NCBI RefSeq assembly: GCF_000170955.2
Contig: NZ_ABCY02000001.1
Coordinates: forward strand, 62,001-126,000
DNA length: 64,000 bases
Direction: 5' to 3'
Origin: Borreliella valaisiana VS116
Lineage (GTDB): Bacteria > Spirochaetota > Spirochaetia > Borreliales > Borreliaceae
Shown here: positions 1 through 8,904 of the stretch, piece after piece
How the letters are laid out: every line of letters starts with the position of its first letter
How positions within the stretch are numbered: the first letter of the stretch is position 1
Made by a program: the position numbers and the translations under genes
The notes under the pieces: model-generated
The model's database searches: none
What the model was told of the DNA's origin: nothing
The model's input: only the letters and a program-made list of their open reading frames with translations

Positions 1-19
1 AAAAATGCTATTATAAATC

Positions 20-1798
20 TCATATTTTACTTGTCAGCTTTGCTAAAAATTCCAAATCCCCTTCATCATTAAAATGCTCTTTTAAAGTTAAAAATACACA
101 TTCATGATAATTATTAATATAATTTAACTCATCTTCTGAGAGCATTTCTTTTACTATTAATTCTTTTTCAAAAGGAACAAGAGTTAAATTCTCAAACTCT
201 AAAAAAGATCCAAAATCATTTATAAAAGCCTGCTTTACAAAAACTAAATTTTCAATCCTTATGCCATGACTAAATGTTCGATAAAGTCCGGGTTCAATTG
301 AAGCCACCTCAGATCCTTTAAACGAATAACTAGAATTGGGACTAATCGAAACTGGAAGTTCATGAACATTAAGAAAAAATCCAACGCCATGTCCTGTGCC
401 ATGAATAAAATTCAATTCATTTTTTAAAAGCGGCAATCTACAAATTCCATCAAGAAAAGCCCCGGAAGATCCATATGGAAACTTTAAAGAAGCAAGGCTA
501 ATGAAAGCCTTAAGAACCAAAGTATAGTCATGCTTTTCTTCGCCAGAAGCATTCCCTATTAAAAAAACTCTTGTAACGTCTGTCGTACCAAGTCCAAAAT
601 ACGAACCCCCAGAATCAATCAAAAGAAGACCATTGGAATTCATTTTTTTGCCCTTTTTAGGCTTATAGTGCGGAAGAGCTCCATTTTCTTTAAAACCAAC
701 TATTGAATCAAAGCTAGAGCTAAAAAAATTTTTATTTAATTTTCTAAAATGCAAAAGCATATCAGCAATGTCCATTTCATCTAATTCAGCCAATTCAACA
801 TTACTTAAACTTTTAAATTTACGTAAAAATTTAATCAAGCCAATAGCATCAATAACATGTGCTTCTTTCATCTTAAGAAGTTCATAATCAGTTTTTACTG
901 CCTTAAGATTGCCTATAATGCTTTCTCCTAAAATAATATTAGCCTCACCAAGAACTTTTAAGACCCTAACATTAGTATAAAATGAAACAAAAAATTTACC
1001 TTCATGCTTTATTAGATCCAGAAAACAGTAAAAATTACTGTAGGACTCTATTTCAAAATTTTCCATTTCAAGCATTTCTTTAACACTAGAATCAAGTTTT
1101 TTTGGATCAATAAAAAGAACGTTTTTCTTGTCCTTATTCCTAGATATTAAAAGAAAAGAATAAAATAATGCTGATTTTTTAACATCTGATCCTCTTAAAT
1201 TCAATACCCAAGCAATCTCATCAAGAGCAGCAACAACATAAAAATCTGCAAAATTCTTTTCTAAAATTAAATAAATAGATTCGATTTTTTTAGATCTTTT
1301 ATTATTTTTCTCAGCATCAACCAATTCAACTATATGATTAAACTCAAGTTGGGGTCTAGATTCCCAAATTAAATCAATTAGATCCTGATTTAAAACCTTG
1401 ATATATGTATTTTTACATTTTTCAGACAGCTCTTTATAAAACTTTATGCTGCTCTCATCAGAGTAAATTCCAAGCTTTAATCCTTGAAAATTCAAATTTA
1501 TATACGTAAAAATATCGGGGGATCCTTTTACTCCAAGCTTTATTAATTCAACTTCAGTTCCCTTGAGTTCTTGATCGGCCTGTAAAAAATACCTACCATC
1601 TGTAAACAGAACAGCTTTAGATAATGATACAATTACAATACCAAAGCTACCAGAAAAGCCTGTAATAAACTCACGAGTATTATACCTTTCATGAGAATAT
1701 TCACTAAAATGAGGATCATAACCTGCTACCAAATAAGCATCAACTCCATTTTTCCCCATATAATCTCTAAGCAAAGCTAACCTTTTATTAATATTCAA
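20..1798 (-). CDS. Xaa-Pro aminopeptidase (M24, aminopeptidase P type)
   Basis: Cytoplasmic metallopeptidase expected to remove an N-terminal residue next to proline, useful for an organism that lives on imported peptides. At 592 aa it matches the long three-domain aminopeptidase P form: two creatinase-like N-terminal domains followed by a pita-bread catalytic domain. The dinuclear metal site is readable in order: two aspartates in DSGGSYFGLGTTDVTR, the histidine in HGTGHGVG, a glutamate in IEPGLY and a glutamate in RIENL. The start is TTG (1796-1798), with GGGGA six bases upstream on the minus strand; no in-frame ATG fits better. It is divergent from the HAD gene, with a 113-base gap. The family call is firm; the exact substrate is not. 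Confidence 0.9.
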   Translation of the reverse strand: MNINKRLALLRDYMGKNGVDAYLVAGYDPHFSEYSHERYNTREFITGFSGSFGIVIVSLSKAVLFTDGRYFLQADQELKGTEVELIKLGVKGSPDIFTYINLNFQGLKLGIYSDESSIKFYKELSEKCKNTYIKVLNQDLIDLIWESRPQLEFNHIVELVDAEKNNKRSKKIESIYLILEKNFADFYVVAALDEIAWVLNLRGSDVKKSALFYSFLLISRNKDKKNVLFIDPKKLDSSVKEMLEMENFEIESYSNFYCFLDLIKHEGKFFVSFYTNVRVLKVLGEANIILGESIIGNLKAVKTDYELLKMKEAHVIDAIGLIKFLRKFKSLSNVELAELDEMDIADMLLHFRKLNKNFFSSSFDSIVGFKENGALPHYKPKKGKKMNSNGLLLIDSGGSYFGLGTTDVTRVFLIGNASGEEKHDYTLVLKAFISLASLKFPYGSSGAFLDGICRLPLLKNELNFIHGTGHGVGFFLNVHELPVSISPNSSYSFKGSEVASIEPGLYRTFSHGIRIENLVFVKQAFINDFGSFLEFENLTLVPFEKELIVKEMLSEDELNYINNYHECVFLTLKEHFNDEGDLEFLAKLTSKI

Positions 1799-1810
1799 AA
1801 AAATCCCCTT

Positions 1811-1834
1811 TATACAGTCTACTAATACTAGTAT
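1811..1834 (-). promoter_or_regulatory. Possible promoter of the aminopeptidase P gene
   Basis: On the minus strand a TTGGTA-like -35 (complement at 1834-1839) lies 17 bases from TGTATA (complement at 1811-1816), or 19 bases from the overlapping TATAAA. Transcription would start a few bases before the GGGGA ribosome-binding site. Weak match; read by eye. Confidence 0.3.
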
Positions 1835-1850
1835 ACCAAATAATTATCAA

Positions 1851-1879
1851 TTTAAAAAAAAAAAATTATTTGATATAAT
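1851..1879 (+). promoter_or_regulatory. Promoter of the plus-strand run starting with the HAD gene
   Basis: A perfect TATAAT lies at 1874-1879, preceded by TGA, which makes it an extended -10 (TGNTATAAT). Seventeen bases upstream is TTTAAA (1851-1856), a poor -35, as is usual with extended -10 promoters. The first gene starts at 1912, giving a leader of about 25 bases that carries AAAGGA. Confidence 0.55.
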
Positions 1880-1911
1880 TTAGCTTGAAATTAACTCCTA
1901 AAGGATAAAAT

Positions 1912-2793
1912 ATGAAAAATATCAAAGCGGTTGCCTCTGATCTTGATGGCACTCTTTTACTATCAAAAAGCTATGTTGGAGCCTTTACAGAACTTGTGAT
2001 TAAAAAATTAACAAAAGAAAAAAAGAAATTCATAATAGCAACAGGAAGAAGTAAAAATGAAATCACTCAAATTACAAAAAAAATAGATCAACTGCAAGTT
2101 GCATTTTTCATTACATTAAACGGAGCAAAAGTTTACAACCAAGAATGGAAATTAATAAAAAGTCATAATTTATCTCCTGAAGTGGTAAAGAAGATTTTAA
2201 ATTTAAGAGAAAAGAAGTTTAGTCACATACCTCATTTTTTACATAAAGCAGATCAACACGACGACCAATTAAATATTGACATCAAGACTAAAATTGCAAT
2301 TAATCAATGCCAAAAGCTTAAAAAAGAATCCAATATCATCGGACATGAAATAGTCAGCCCAATCAGCAAAATTCAAGAGATTAAAGACTTTAGCGAGCTT
2401 AAAAATTTTGAAAATGTTGCAAAAATAATATTAGCTGGCAAAGAAGAAAGCCTAATAGAATATGAAATGATGATTTTAGAGAAATGCAAGGGAGAAATAA
2501 ATGCATACCTTTCTACTCCAAATTCATTAGAAATTGTAGATCATAAAGTCTCAAAAGGAAATGCATTAAAAGAAGTTCTTAAAACTATCAATATTGATTT
2601 AAGCGAAACCATAGCTTTTGGAGATGGATTTAATGATACAGATATGCTAAAAAATGTAAAAAAGGGATTACTAATGGGAAATGCAAATTATAGATTAAAA
2701 GAAATACTGCCTTACTTAGAAGTAATAGGAACAAATGATGAAGAAGCTGTTGCAAATTACATTAATGAGAATGTTTTAGAAGAACCTATTTAG
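1912..2793 (+). CDS. Cof-type HAD-superfamily phosphatase
   Basis: Predicted Mg2+-dependent small-molecule phosphatase of the haloacid dehalogenase superfamily, Cof/YidA subfamily (293 aa, normal length). Motif I is SDLDGTLL near the N-terminus, where the first Asp is the nucleophile. Motif II is the Thr in IATGRS, the motif III lysine sits in KVSKGNALK, and motif IV is FGDGFNDTDML near residue 240. The long middle section is the C2-type cap that sets substrate choice. First gene of the plus-strand run; nine bases separate it from the next gene, so the two are co-transcribed. Substrate unknown; sugar phosphates or flavin/pyridoxal phosphates are typical for the family. Confidence 0.85.
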   Translation: MKNIKAVASDLDGTLLLSKSYVGAFTELVIKKLTKEKKKFIIATGRSKNEITQITKKIDQLQVAFFITLNGAKVYNQEWKLIKSHNLSPEVVKKILNLREKKFSHIPHFLHKADQHDDQLNIDIKTKIAINQCQKLKKESNIIGHEIVSPISKIQEIKDFSELKNFENVAKIILAGKEESLIEYEMMILEKCKGEINAYLSTPNSLEIVDHKVSKGNALKEVLKTINIDLSETIAFGDGFNDTDMLKNVKKGLLMGNANYRLKEILPYLEVIGTNDEEAVANYINENVLEEPI

Positions 2794-2802
2794 GAGGAAT
2801 AA

Positions 2803-4041
2803 ATGGAGAAAGATTTAATAAAATATGCAGAACTTGTAATTTTAAAAGGAATTAATTTACAAAAAAATCAGTGTGTTTTAATTCAAGGATCAATCGAAAA
2901 TTACAATTTTTTGAGGATACTAGCAAAAAAAGCTTATGAACACGGGGCTAAATATGTCAAGCTAAATATTAAAGACATTGATATTTTAAAATCAAGATTA
3001 AAATTTTCACAAAAAGAAAGCTTAGAATTTCTTCCAAATGCCGAAAAGGCCTTTTTAGAAGAAATGGTTCAAGATAAATGGGCAAGAATAAGCGTAGATG
3101 ATACAGAAAATTTTGAAGACTTAAAAGAAAGCATTGGTCAAAAAATGTCAATTTACCAAAAAGCCTTAAGTCTGGCAAGCAAAACTTTATCGCAAGCAAT
3201 AATGAGCAACGAAATAGCTTGGTGTGTTATTTGTTCGCCAGGTCCAAAATGGGCTTCCAAAGTTTTAAATAAAAAAGAAGAAAGTAAAACTTTAGAAGAA
3301 TTTTTCAAAATACAAAAGAAAATACTGTTACTTGACAATGAAAATCCAATAGAAGAATGGGAATCCCATGGAAAAAAACTTCACAAAAGATGTAAAATAT
3401 TAAATGAACTTAACCTAGAAAAGGTAATTTTTAAAAACGAAAAAACAAACTTGGAAGTATATCTGCTTGAAACTTCTCTATGGACAGGCGGAAGCGAAAA
3501 AATCAAAGGGACAGAAATAGAATTTAACGCCAACATGCCAACAGAAGAAGTTTTTACAACTCCAAACTACAAAAAAACAAAAGGAATTGTGTATGCCACT
3601 CGCCCTGTAATGGTGCTTGGAACACTAATATCTGGAATATGGTTGAAATTCGAAAATGGAAAAGTTGCTGACTTTGGCTGTGATGATGAGAAACAAAAAG
3701 AAATATTAAAATCACACATCGAAACCGACATACAAGCAAAATATATAGGAGAAGTGGCGCTAGTTGACAGCAGTTCTCCTATTTATCAAAGCAATCTTAT
3801 TTTTTACAGCACATTATACGATGAGAATGCAAGTTGCCACATAGCACTAGGGGCTGCATATCCATCTTGTTTAAGCAACGAAGAAGATTTAAAAACCGAC
3901 ACTGATAAACTAAATTACGGATGCAACGTTTCATTAATACACACAGATTTAATGATCGGAAGCGACGACTTAAATGTCATTGGAGTAGACAAAAATGGAA
4001 AAGAATACACAATAATAAAAGCTGGCAAATTTGCAATATAA
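2803..4041 (+). CDS. Aminopeptidase, M29 family (aminopeptidase II/T type)
   Basis: Broad-specificity cytoplasmic metallo-aminopeptidase of 412 aa, the usual family size. Family marks are the central NMPTEEVFTTPNY motif, with a metal-binding Glu and a substrate-site Tyr, then HIALGAAYP with a metal His, and near the C-terminus IHTDLMIGSDDLNVIG with a metal His and Asp. AGGAGGAAT just before the ATG is a strong ribosome-binding site. Together with the aminopeptidase P at the window edge it places two peptide-trimming enzymes side by side, which suits an auxotroph feeding on host peptides. Confidence 0.88.
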   Translation: MEKDLIKYAELVILKGINLQKNQCVLIQGSIENYNFLRILAKKAYEHGAKYVKLNIKDIDILKSRLKFSQKESLEFLPNAEKAFLEEMVQDKWARISVDDTENFEDLKESIGQKMSIYQKALSLASKTLSQAIMSNEIAWCVICSPGPKWASKVLNKKEESKTLEEFFKIQKKILLLDNENPIEEWESHGKKLHKRCKILNELNLEKVIFKNEKTNLEVYLLETSLWTGGSEKIKGTEIEFNANMPTEEVFTTPNYKKTKGIVYATRPVMVLGTLISGIWLKFENGKVADFGCDDEKQKEILKSHIETDIQAKYIGEVALVDSSSPIYQSNLIFYSTLYDENASCHIALGAAYPSCLSNEEDLKTDTDKLNYGCNVSLIHTDLMIGSDDLNVIGVDKNGKEYTIIKAGKFAI

Positions 4042-4056
4042 AAAGGAGACTTAATA

Positions 4057-4518
4057 ATGATAATGGCATTGCTTACCAATGATCTTTTTTTATCTTGTCT
4101 TGTATCAGGAATTTCTGCGCAAGTAATTAAATATGGTATCCAAACCGTAAAAACAAGAAAGTTAAAACTAACTCCAGCACATCTTTTAAAAAAAATTTTT
4201 TTAGAAACAGGGGGCATGCCAAGCAGTCATTCATCAACAGTTACTGCTCTTTCAACTTCAATTGCACTAACTGAAGGAATAGGTACAAATTTTATAATAG
4301 CTCTTGCCTTTGCCCTTATTACAATAAGAGATTCTTTCGGCGTAAGATATATGTCTGGGGTTCAAGCAGAATATTTGAATGCATTATCAGAAAAATTAAA
4401 AAAAGAAATAAAAATTGACACAACAAAAATAAAAGTGGTCAAAGGACATAAAAAGAAAGAGGTTCTAACGGGCATAATAATAGGGATAGTCTCTGCATAT
4501 ATTGTGTGCTATTTATAA
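4057..4518 (+). CDS. Divergent PAP2-family membrane protein (DUF212)
   Basis: Small (153 aa) integral membrane protein. The stretch GGMPSSHSSTVTAL followed by IRDSFGVRYMSGVQAEYLN is the hallmark of the DUF212 family, a distant branch of acid phosphatase/haloperoxidase-like PAP2 proteins; the SSH motif resembles the PAP2 phosphate-binding motif. Hydrophobic segments lie at the N-terminus, in the middle (about 75-90) and at the end (about 135-153). AAAAGGAG sits a few bases before the ATG. A lipid-phosphate phosphatase role is possible but unproven for the family. Confidence 0.75.
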   Translation: MIMALLTNDLFLSCLVSGISAQVIKYGIQTVKTRKLKLTPAHLLKKIFLETGGMPSSHSSTVTALSTSIALTEGIGTNFIIALAFALITIRDSFGVRYMSGVQAEYLNALSEKLKKEIKIDTTKIKVVKGHKKKEVLTGIIIGIVSAYIVCYL

Positions 4519-4533
4519 CATAGGAAAAAATAA

Positions 4534-6006
4534 ATGGTGCGTTTTTTAAGTTTTTTGTGTTTAATTACAACAATACCACTTATAAGTTCCTGCAATATCG
4601 CTCAATTTGGAGATTACAAACCCTTATACTTTACAAATGAAACCGATCTAAAAAATGCTAATGAATATATAAATTCACTGGGGTACAAAACAATCTCAGA
4701 ATACACAACAAAAATTGACATTTTAGACTTTCCTGAAAATAAAAAAATCACAATATATGAGACGAACAAACTTAACAATCTTGACCTAAGGAAAAATATA
4801 TTTTTAAAAAAACTCCCCAATCTTTTCAACACAGAACATAAAAAACTTCTTTATGTTGAAAACAGATTCAAAACTATAGATTTTAAAAAATTAAAAAAAG
4901 ATCTCAATATTAATGTTGACATGCATTCTCTTGACTACAAAACAAAAATTAATTTTATTTCAAGCATAATATTTTTAATCATAATAATTTTATTAATTTT
5001 TTTAGACCCAGCAAATTCTATATTTACTTTAATTTTTCTACTAATTTCATCTCTTATTTTTATAATAAGTAAAGAAATATTGTATTTTTATCCATTTACA
5101 GTTCTCTCTTATTTGTTATTTTCAGTAATCAATAATTTTAACAAAAATTACAATAAAATATATCTAAAAGAAATAAATTTTTTAACACTAATAACAAAAA
5201 TAAAACACTTATTATTTTTCTTTATATTTACAACTCTGTATTTCATTACAATAATAACCTTTTTTACTACAAATATTGATCCTACTTTTATTGTATTTGC
5301 TGCAATACCAGCCCTTTGCATTTTTTTAATTTTCAGCTGGATCAAAACAGAAAGCAATTTTAAAGATACATTCTTATTCCCGATCGAAATTAAAGAGAGA
5401 AAAAAAGAAGAAAAAAAAGCTTTAAAATCAAAAATAACAATACATTTACTGCTATTTACACTCTCATTAATGCCATTCGCTTATTCAAGCTATATGCTAA
5501 ATTTTCATAAAAACATAAACTATCTTTACAGTAAAAAATTAAATTATTTTGATTATTTAAATCCTAACAATATTTATATAATGCTAGGATATAACAAAGA
5601 AATGCCCAACATTGTAGGATACCTATCCCATATTCTTTATCAAAACGAACTAAAATACAATTTTAACGCTAAATATGGAAAAATTCCTAAAAATATAAAA
5701 GAAAATCACTTTGAAATCAAAAATGACAAGATAGAAATTAATCCTAAAACTGTTTACGAAGTAGACAAATCATTTATTGATGAAACGCTCAAAAAAGATC
5801 TTGCAAGTCTGTTTTTAAAAAATAAAAACCCAATCCTAATATATAAAGAAAACAAAAATAATATCAACACGGATAAAAAAAATTACAAAATGCTCTTCTT
5901 ATTCTCATTGCCTTTCTTTGTATTGCTATTCCTATTTAAAGCAATAAGATTTACAATTCTTTTAAACATAAATGAAAAAACCTATAGAAAATACATTCAA
6001 GGATAA
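4534..6006 (+). CDS. Unrecognised polytopic membrane protein, possible lipoprotein
   Basis: I do not recognise this 490-aa protein. It starts with a hydrophobic signal and PLISSCN, a loose spirochaetal lipobox that could put Cys20 at a cleavage site. About 110 polar residues follow, then some six hydrophobic segments between roughly 140 and 330, a second polar block, and a last membrane segment near 465-485. It lies 7 bases before the RnfC/RnfD-like fusion gene and 15 bases after the DUF212 gene, so it is almost certainly co-expressed with both. That position makes it a candidate third part of the Rnf-like module, but I see no RnfB, RnfG or RnfE motif in it. Confidence 0.75.
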   Translation: MVRFLSFLCLITTIPLISSCNIAQFGDYKPLYFTNETDLKNANEYINSLGYKTISEYTTKIDILDFPENKKITIYETNKLNNLDLRKNIFLKKLPNLFNTEHKKLLYVENRFKTIDFKKLKKDLNINVDMHSLDYKTKINFISSIIFLIIIILLIFLDPANSIFTLIFLLISSLIFIISKEILYFYPFTVLSYLLFSVINNFNKNYNKIYLKEINFLTLITKIKHLLFFFIFTTLYFITIITFFTTNIDPTFIVFAAIPALCIFLIFSWIKTESNFKDTFLFPIEIKERKKEEKKALKSKITIHLLLFTLSLMPFAYSSYMLNFHKNINYLYSKKLNYFDYLNPNNIYIMLGYNKEMPNIVGYLSHILYQNELKYNFNAKYGKIPKNIKENHFEIKNDKIEINPKTVYEVDKSFIDETLKKDLASLFLKNKNPILIYKENKNNINTDKKNYKMLFLFSLPFFVLLFLFKAIRFTILLNINEKTYRKYIQG

Positions 6007-6013
6007 ATAACTA

Positions 6014-8332
6014 ATGCTAGACTTAGAAAAAGTAAAAACAATTTTAAAAAAATATAATAAATATGAAGTAAGCATTGACGAGATTCAAATACCTGAATAT
6101 GCACTAATACCCCTTGAAGTAGAAAATTCAAAATCCATAATATACATAATTGAAAAACAAAAAATAGAAGAAAATCAAATTTTATCAAAAAATTCAAACA
6201 TAGAACTGTACACATACTCTCCAATATCTGGAATAGTAGAAAAAATATACACAGCCAACTTTCCAGATGGGAAAAAATTAAAATCTGCATTAATCAAATT
6301 TCAAGGAAAAATAAAAACCGAAAAAACCGCAATTGAAGATGAAATTTCAAGAGAAAAAACCCTAGAAAAATTAATTCAACTGGGAATCCCTTGGTTTAAC
6401 GAAAATTCTTTATTTCAATTCATAAACAAATGTAAAAAAATAGACAAAATGATTTTATTAACAAATGGAAAAGATGCGTTTACAAATATTTCAGAAGCAT
6501 TGATGGCAGAAAAATTAGAAGAAATTCTTTCGGGATTCCAAATAATCGACAAAATATTTAAATTCAAAGAAATAACAATAATATCAAATAAAGACGAACT
6601 GAAAAAAGAATTGGACAAATTAAATATTTTTAAAAACAGAAAAATACAAATTAAATATTTAGAAAATGCATATCCTTATACAAATCACGAAATGATAATG
6701 CACTTTTTATACAACAGTAAAAATACAAAAGATGATATAAATCCTCATAATAATATTTTATTAGTAAATATTGAAGATCTATATAACACAAATCTTGCTA
6801 TAAAAAATAACAATCCTTATAAAGAAAAATTTGTAGCCATAAATGGAAATAAAAAAATAAAAAGTAGAATACTGAAAGTAAAAATTGGAACCTCTTTCAG
6901 CCAAATAATAAACGAAAAAATTGATACAAAAAAATATGAAATTTTTTTAAACAACCCAGCCAACCAAATAAAAATCAAAACATTAAACATACCAATAACA
7001 AGGGATGTTTATAGCATCACCATATTAAAGAAAAAGTCAATATATGACAAAGTTAGAGAATTATTTATACCCAGTTTTTCACCATTGCAAATGGAAAATA
7101 TTATTTTTTCATACTTAAAGAATGAAAAAATAAATGATAACAACAAATTAAAAATATTTAAATATACAGATAAAGAAGTAGAAGAAGAAATAAATAAAGT
7201 TAAAAAAGAAATTAAAGGTAAAATTCTAAATGAAAATCTAATAAATGGAATAATATACACTGAAAACAACTTAAAAGATATATACTTTACTATCATATTA
7301 TCATTATTGCCCAGTTTAATATTTTCTTTCCTAAACAACACAAAATTTATGACAGACACTTTGCTGTTAATATTTATTAGCATAGCAATCTATATACCAA
7401 TAATGCTAAAAATTAATTACAAATGTTTGTCTTTTTTTGTTTACAATGCCTTAATAATAAGCATTATATTGCCTTTAAATTTAGGAATTACACTAAAAAT
7501 AACATCCTTATTATTTACTTTTTTAGTATTTTTTTACTTTTTCAGGCTATCAGCATTTTTAGCAAATCCTATACTAATTTCTTTTATGTTTTTTGTATTA
7601 AATTTTCCAATAAGTTTTAAGCAAAACTATCAAGAAGGGCTTAAAAACTCAATATCAATAATTCCAACCTGGAACGAAATAATTAAAACAAATCCAAGCA
7701 TAAAAAATTTAAAAAGTTTGAATACCTTAACAAGATATGAAAATAAAAAAATCGATGCAATTGAAAATTTTGTAAATAAAAACATTTTTTCCGTTTTCAA
7801 CATAATTGTGACAAGATTTCATATTGAAAGTCTTTTGGGAGTTAATAATGAAAAAAAAATATCTCCTATCTTACTTTACTTTGGACTCTTATTAATAGTT
7901 GGCAAATATATAATTAATAAATTAATACCATTGTCATTCTATATAAGCTTAATGACAATCTCGTACATAGCACATAATATAGGAATACTAAGCCACATCA
8001 GTTCAGATATGTTGACGTTACTTATTTCTCCAATACCAATGCTCTTAATATTTACAATAGCTACAGAAGTACAAATAACACCTCACTTCAAATTTGAGCA
8101 AATACTTTACGGATCACTATTGGCATCTATATACTTTTTAACATTAAGCTATATTCCTTTTGAAACTTTATCGGTCATAATATCAATTTTTATCTTACAA
8201 GCAAGCTCAAATTTAATAAAAAAATATAGTTTAACCTTAAAAATTAAAAAAATAATGCATTTTTTGAAAACAAATAAAGAAAAAGCACTCAAAATTCCTC
8301 TCGAGAATGAAAAGGATATAATAAAACTATGA
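6014..8332 (+). CDS. RnfC-RnfD-like fusion protein lacking Fe-S ligands
   Basis: A 772-aa protein in two parts. Residues 26-340 follow the order of RnfC (Nuo51-like) landmarks: a barrel-sandwich segment ending YSPISGIVEKI (68-78), GIPWF...KIDKMILLTNG (124-152) where RnfC has GxGGxGFPT...VDTLIINGAE, PYTNHEMI (221-228) near the RnfC YPQGxE segment, an SLBB-like VAINGN...VKIGTSFSQII (274-299), and LNIPITRDVYSITIL (324-338). The two 4Fe-4S cysteine clusters that should follow are absent; the whole protein has only Cys140 and Cys471. Residues 420-740 are about nine membrane segments resembling RnfD/NqrB, ending TIATEVQITPHFKFEQILYG (681-700), parallel to RnfD's ATDPVTSP...GKLIYG. The glycine-rich nucleotide loop is degraded and I find no SGAT flavin-attachment motif. 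It overlaps the next gene by 4 bases. The homology is my own reading, not a search result. Confidence 0.6.
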   Translation: MLDLEKVKTILKKYNKYEVSIDEIQIPEYALIPLEVENSKSIIYIIEKQKIEENQILSKNSNIELYTYSPISGIVEKIYTANFPDGKKLKSALIKFQGKIKTEKTAIEDEISREKTLEKLIQLGIPWFNENSLFQFINKCKKIDKMILLTNGKDAFTNISEALMAEKLEEILSGFQIIDKIFKFKEITIISNKDELKKELDKLNIFKNRKIQIKYLENAYPYTNHEMIMHFLYNSKNTKDDINPHNNILLVNIEDLYNTNLAIKNNNPYKEKFVAINGNKKIKSRILKVKIGTSFSQIINEKIDTKKYEIFLNNPANQIKIKTLNIPITRDVYSITILKKKSIYDKVRELFIPSFSPLQMENIIFSYLKNEKINDNNKLKIFKYTDKEVEEEINKVKKEIKGKILNENLINGIIYTENNLKDIYFTIILSLLPSLIFSFLNNTKFMTDTLLLIFISIAIYIPIMLKINYKCLSFFVYNALIISIILPLNLGITLKITSLLFTFLVFFYFFRLSAFLANPILISFMFFVLNFPISFKQNYQEGLKNSISIIPTWNEIIKTNPSIKNLKSLNTLTRYENKKIDAIENFVNKNIFSVFNIIVTRFHIESLLGVNNEKKISPILLYFGLLLIVGKYIINKLIPLSFYISLMTISYIAHNIGILSHISSDMLTLLISPIPMLLIFTIATEVQITPHFKFEQILYGSLLASIYFLTLSYIPFETLSVIISIFILQASSNLIKKYSLTLKIKKIMHFLKTNKEKALKIPLENEKDIIKL

Positions 8333-8889
8333 CTAATAATTTGATTACATACTTAATTATTAACAACTTAACTTTAATACACTTCATTGGATTTGAGGAT
8401 ATAAAAATAAAAAATAATGCAATCTTAATAAAAAAATACATAATAATAACAATTACCTCTTTATTAATATATTCAATATTATTTTATCTTTATAAACTGA
8501 TTGCAAAGAACAATTTATTGTTCTTAATACCAATTTTTTATGTAATTTTAATTTACGTGCTGATATTATCATTTAAAGTATTAAATGATATATTTATTAT
8601 TTACAATAAAAAATCAAATTATTCAAACGATTTCATGCTTTCAAATAGCAGCTTAATTGCAATAACATTTTTTGCACTTGATAAAAACAACGGATTTTTT
8701 GAAGGATTAGAAATGATTATTTTGTCTGCACTTGGCATACTAATAGCTTTAATCTTAATAACATCGATTAAAAAAAACTTTGATAAAAACCCTAAAATCG
8801 AAATATTAGAAAACGAACCAATATATTTTTTTATAATGTTTATTTTATCTTTAATTCCAAATATAATTATATTAATACACAATCAATAA
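8329..8889 (+). CDS. RnfA/RnfE-like (NqrD/E family) membrane protein without Fe-S cysteines
   Basis: A 186-aa protein with about six membrane helices, the size of RnfA, RnfE, NqrD and NqrE. The N-terminal INNLTLIHFIGFEDIKI (11-27) tracks RnfA's VNNFVLSRFLGICPFLG, and LSNSSLIAITFFALDKNNGFFEGLEMI (104-130) tracks LITTNCAVLGVAL...FLESL. In known Rnf/Nqr complexes a Cys in each of these two places holds an intramembrane Fe-S cluster. Here they are Glu23 and Ser107, and the protein has no cysteine at all. It overlaps the preceding RnfC/RnfD-like gene by ATGA and is followed 15 bases later by prfB. Family call by eye; function unknown. Confidence 0.6.
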   Translation: MTNNLITYLIINNLTLIHFIGFEDIKIKNNAILIKKYIIITITSLLIYSILFYLYKLIAKNNLLFLIPIFYVILIYVLILSFKVLNDIFIIYNKKSNYSNDFMLSNSSLIAITFFALDKNNGFFEGLEMIILSALGILIALILITSIKKNFDKNPKIEILENEPIYFFIMFILSLIPNIIILIHNQ

Positions 8890-8904
8890 TAGTGAGAAAT
8901 AAAA

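Noticed and set aside
1825..1834. Palindrome ATACTAGTAT in the first divergent gap as an operator.
   Set aside because: Ten A+T-rich bases are expected many times by chance, and it shows no clear relation to either promoter.
7009..7383. A 124-codon minus-strand open frame inside the RnfC/RnfD-like gene.
   Set aside because: Shadow of the long plus-strand gene; hydrophobic pattern mirrors the coding strand.
6014..8332. An SGAT-type flavin-attachment motif in the RnfD-like half.
   Set aside because: I could not find S/T-G-A-T or a close variant in the expected loop; flavinylation cannot be claimed.
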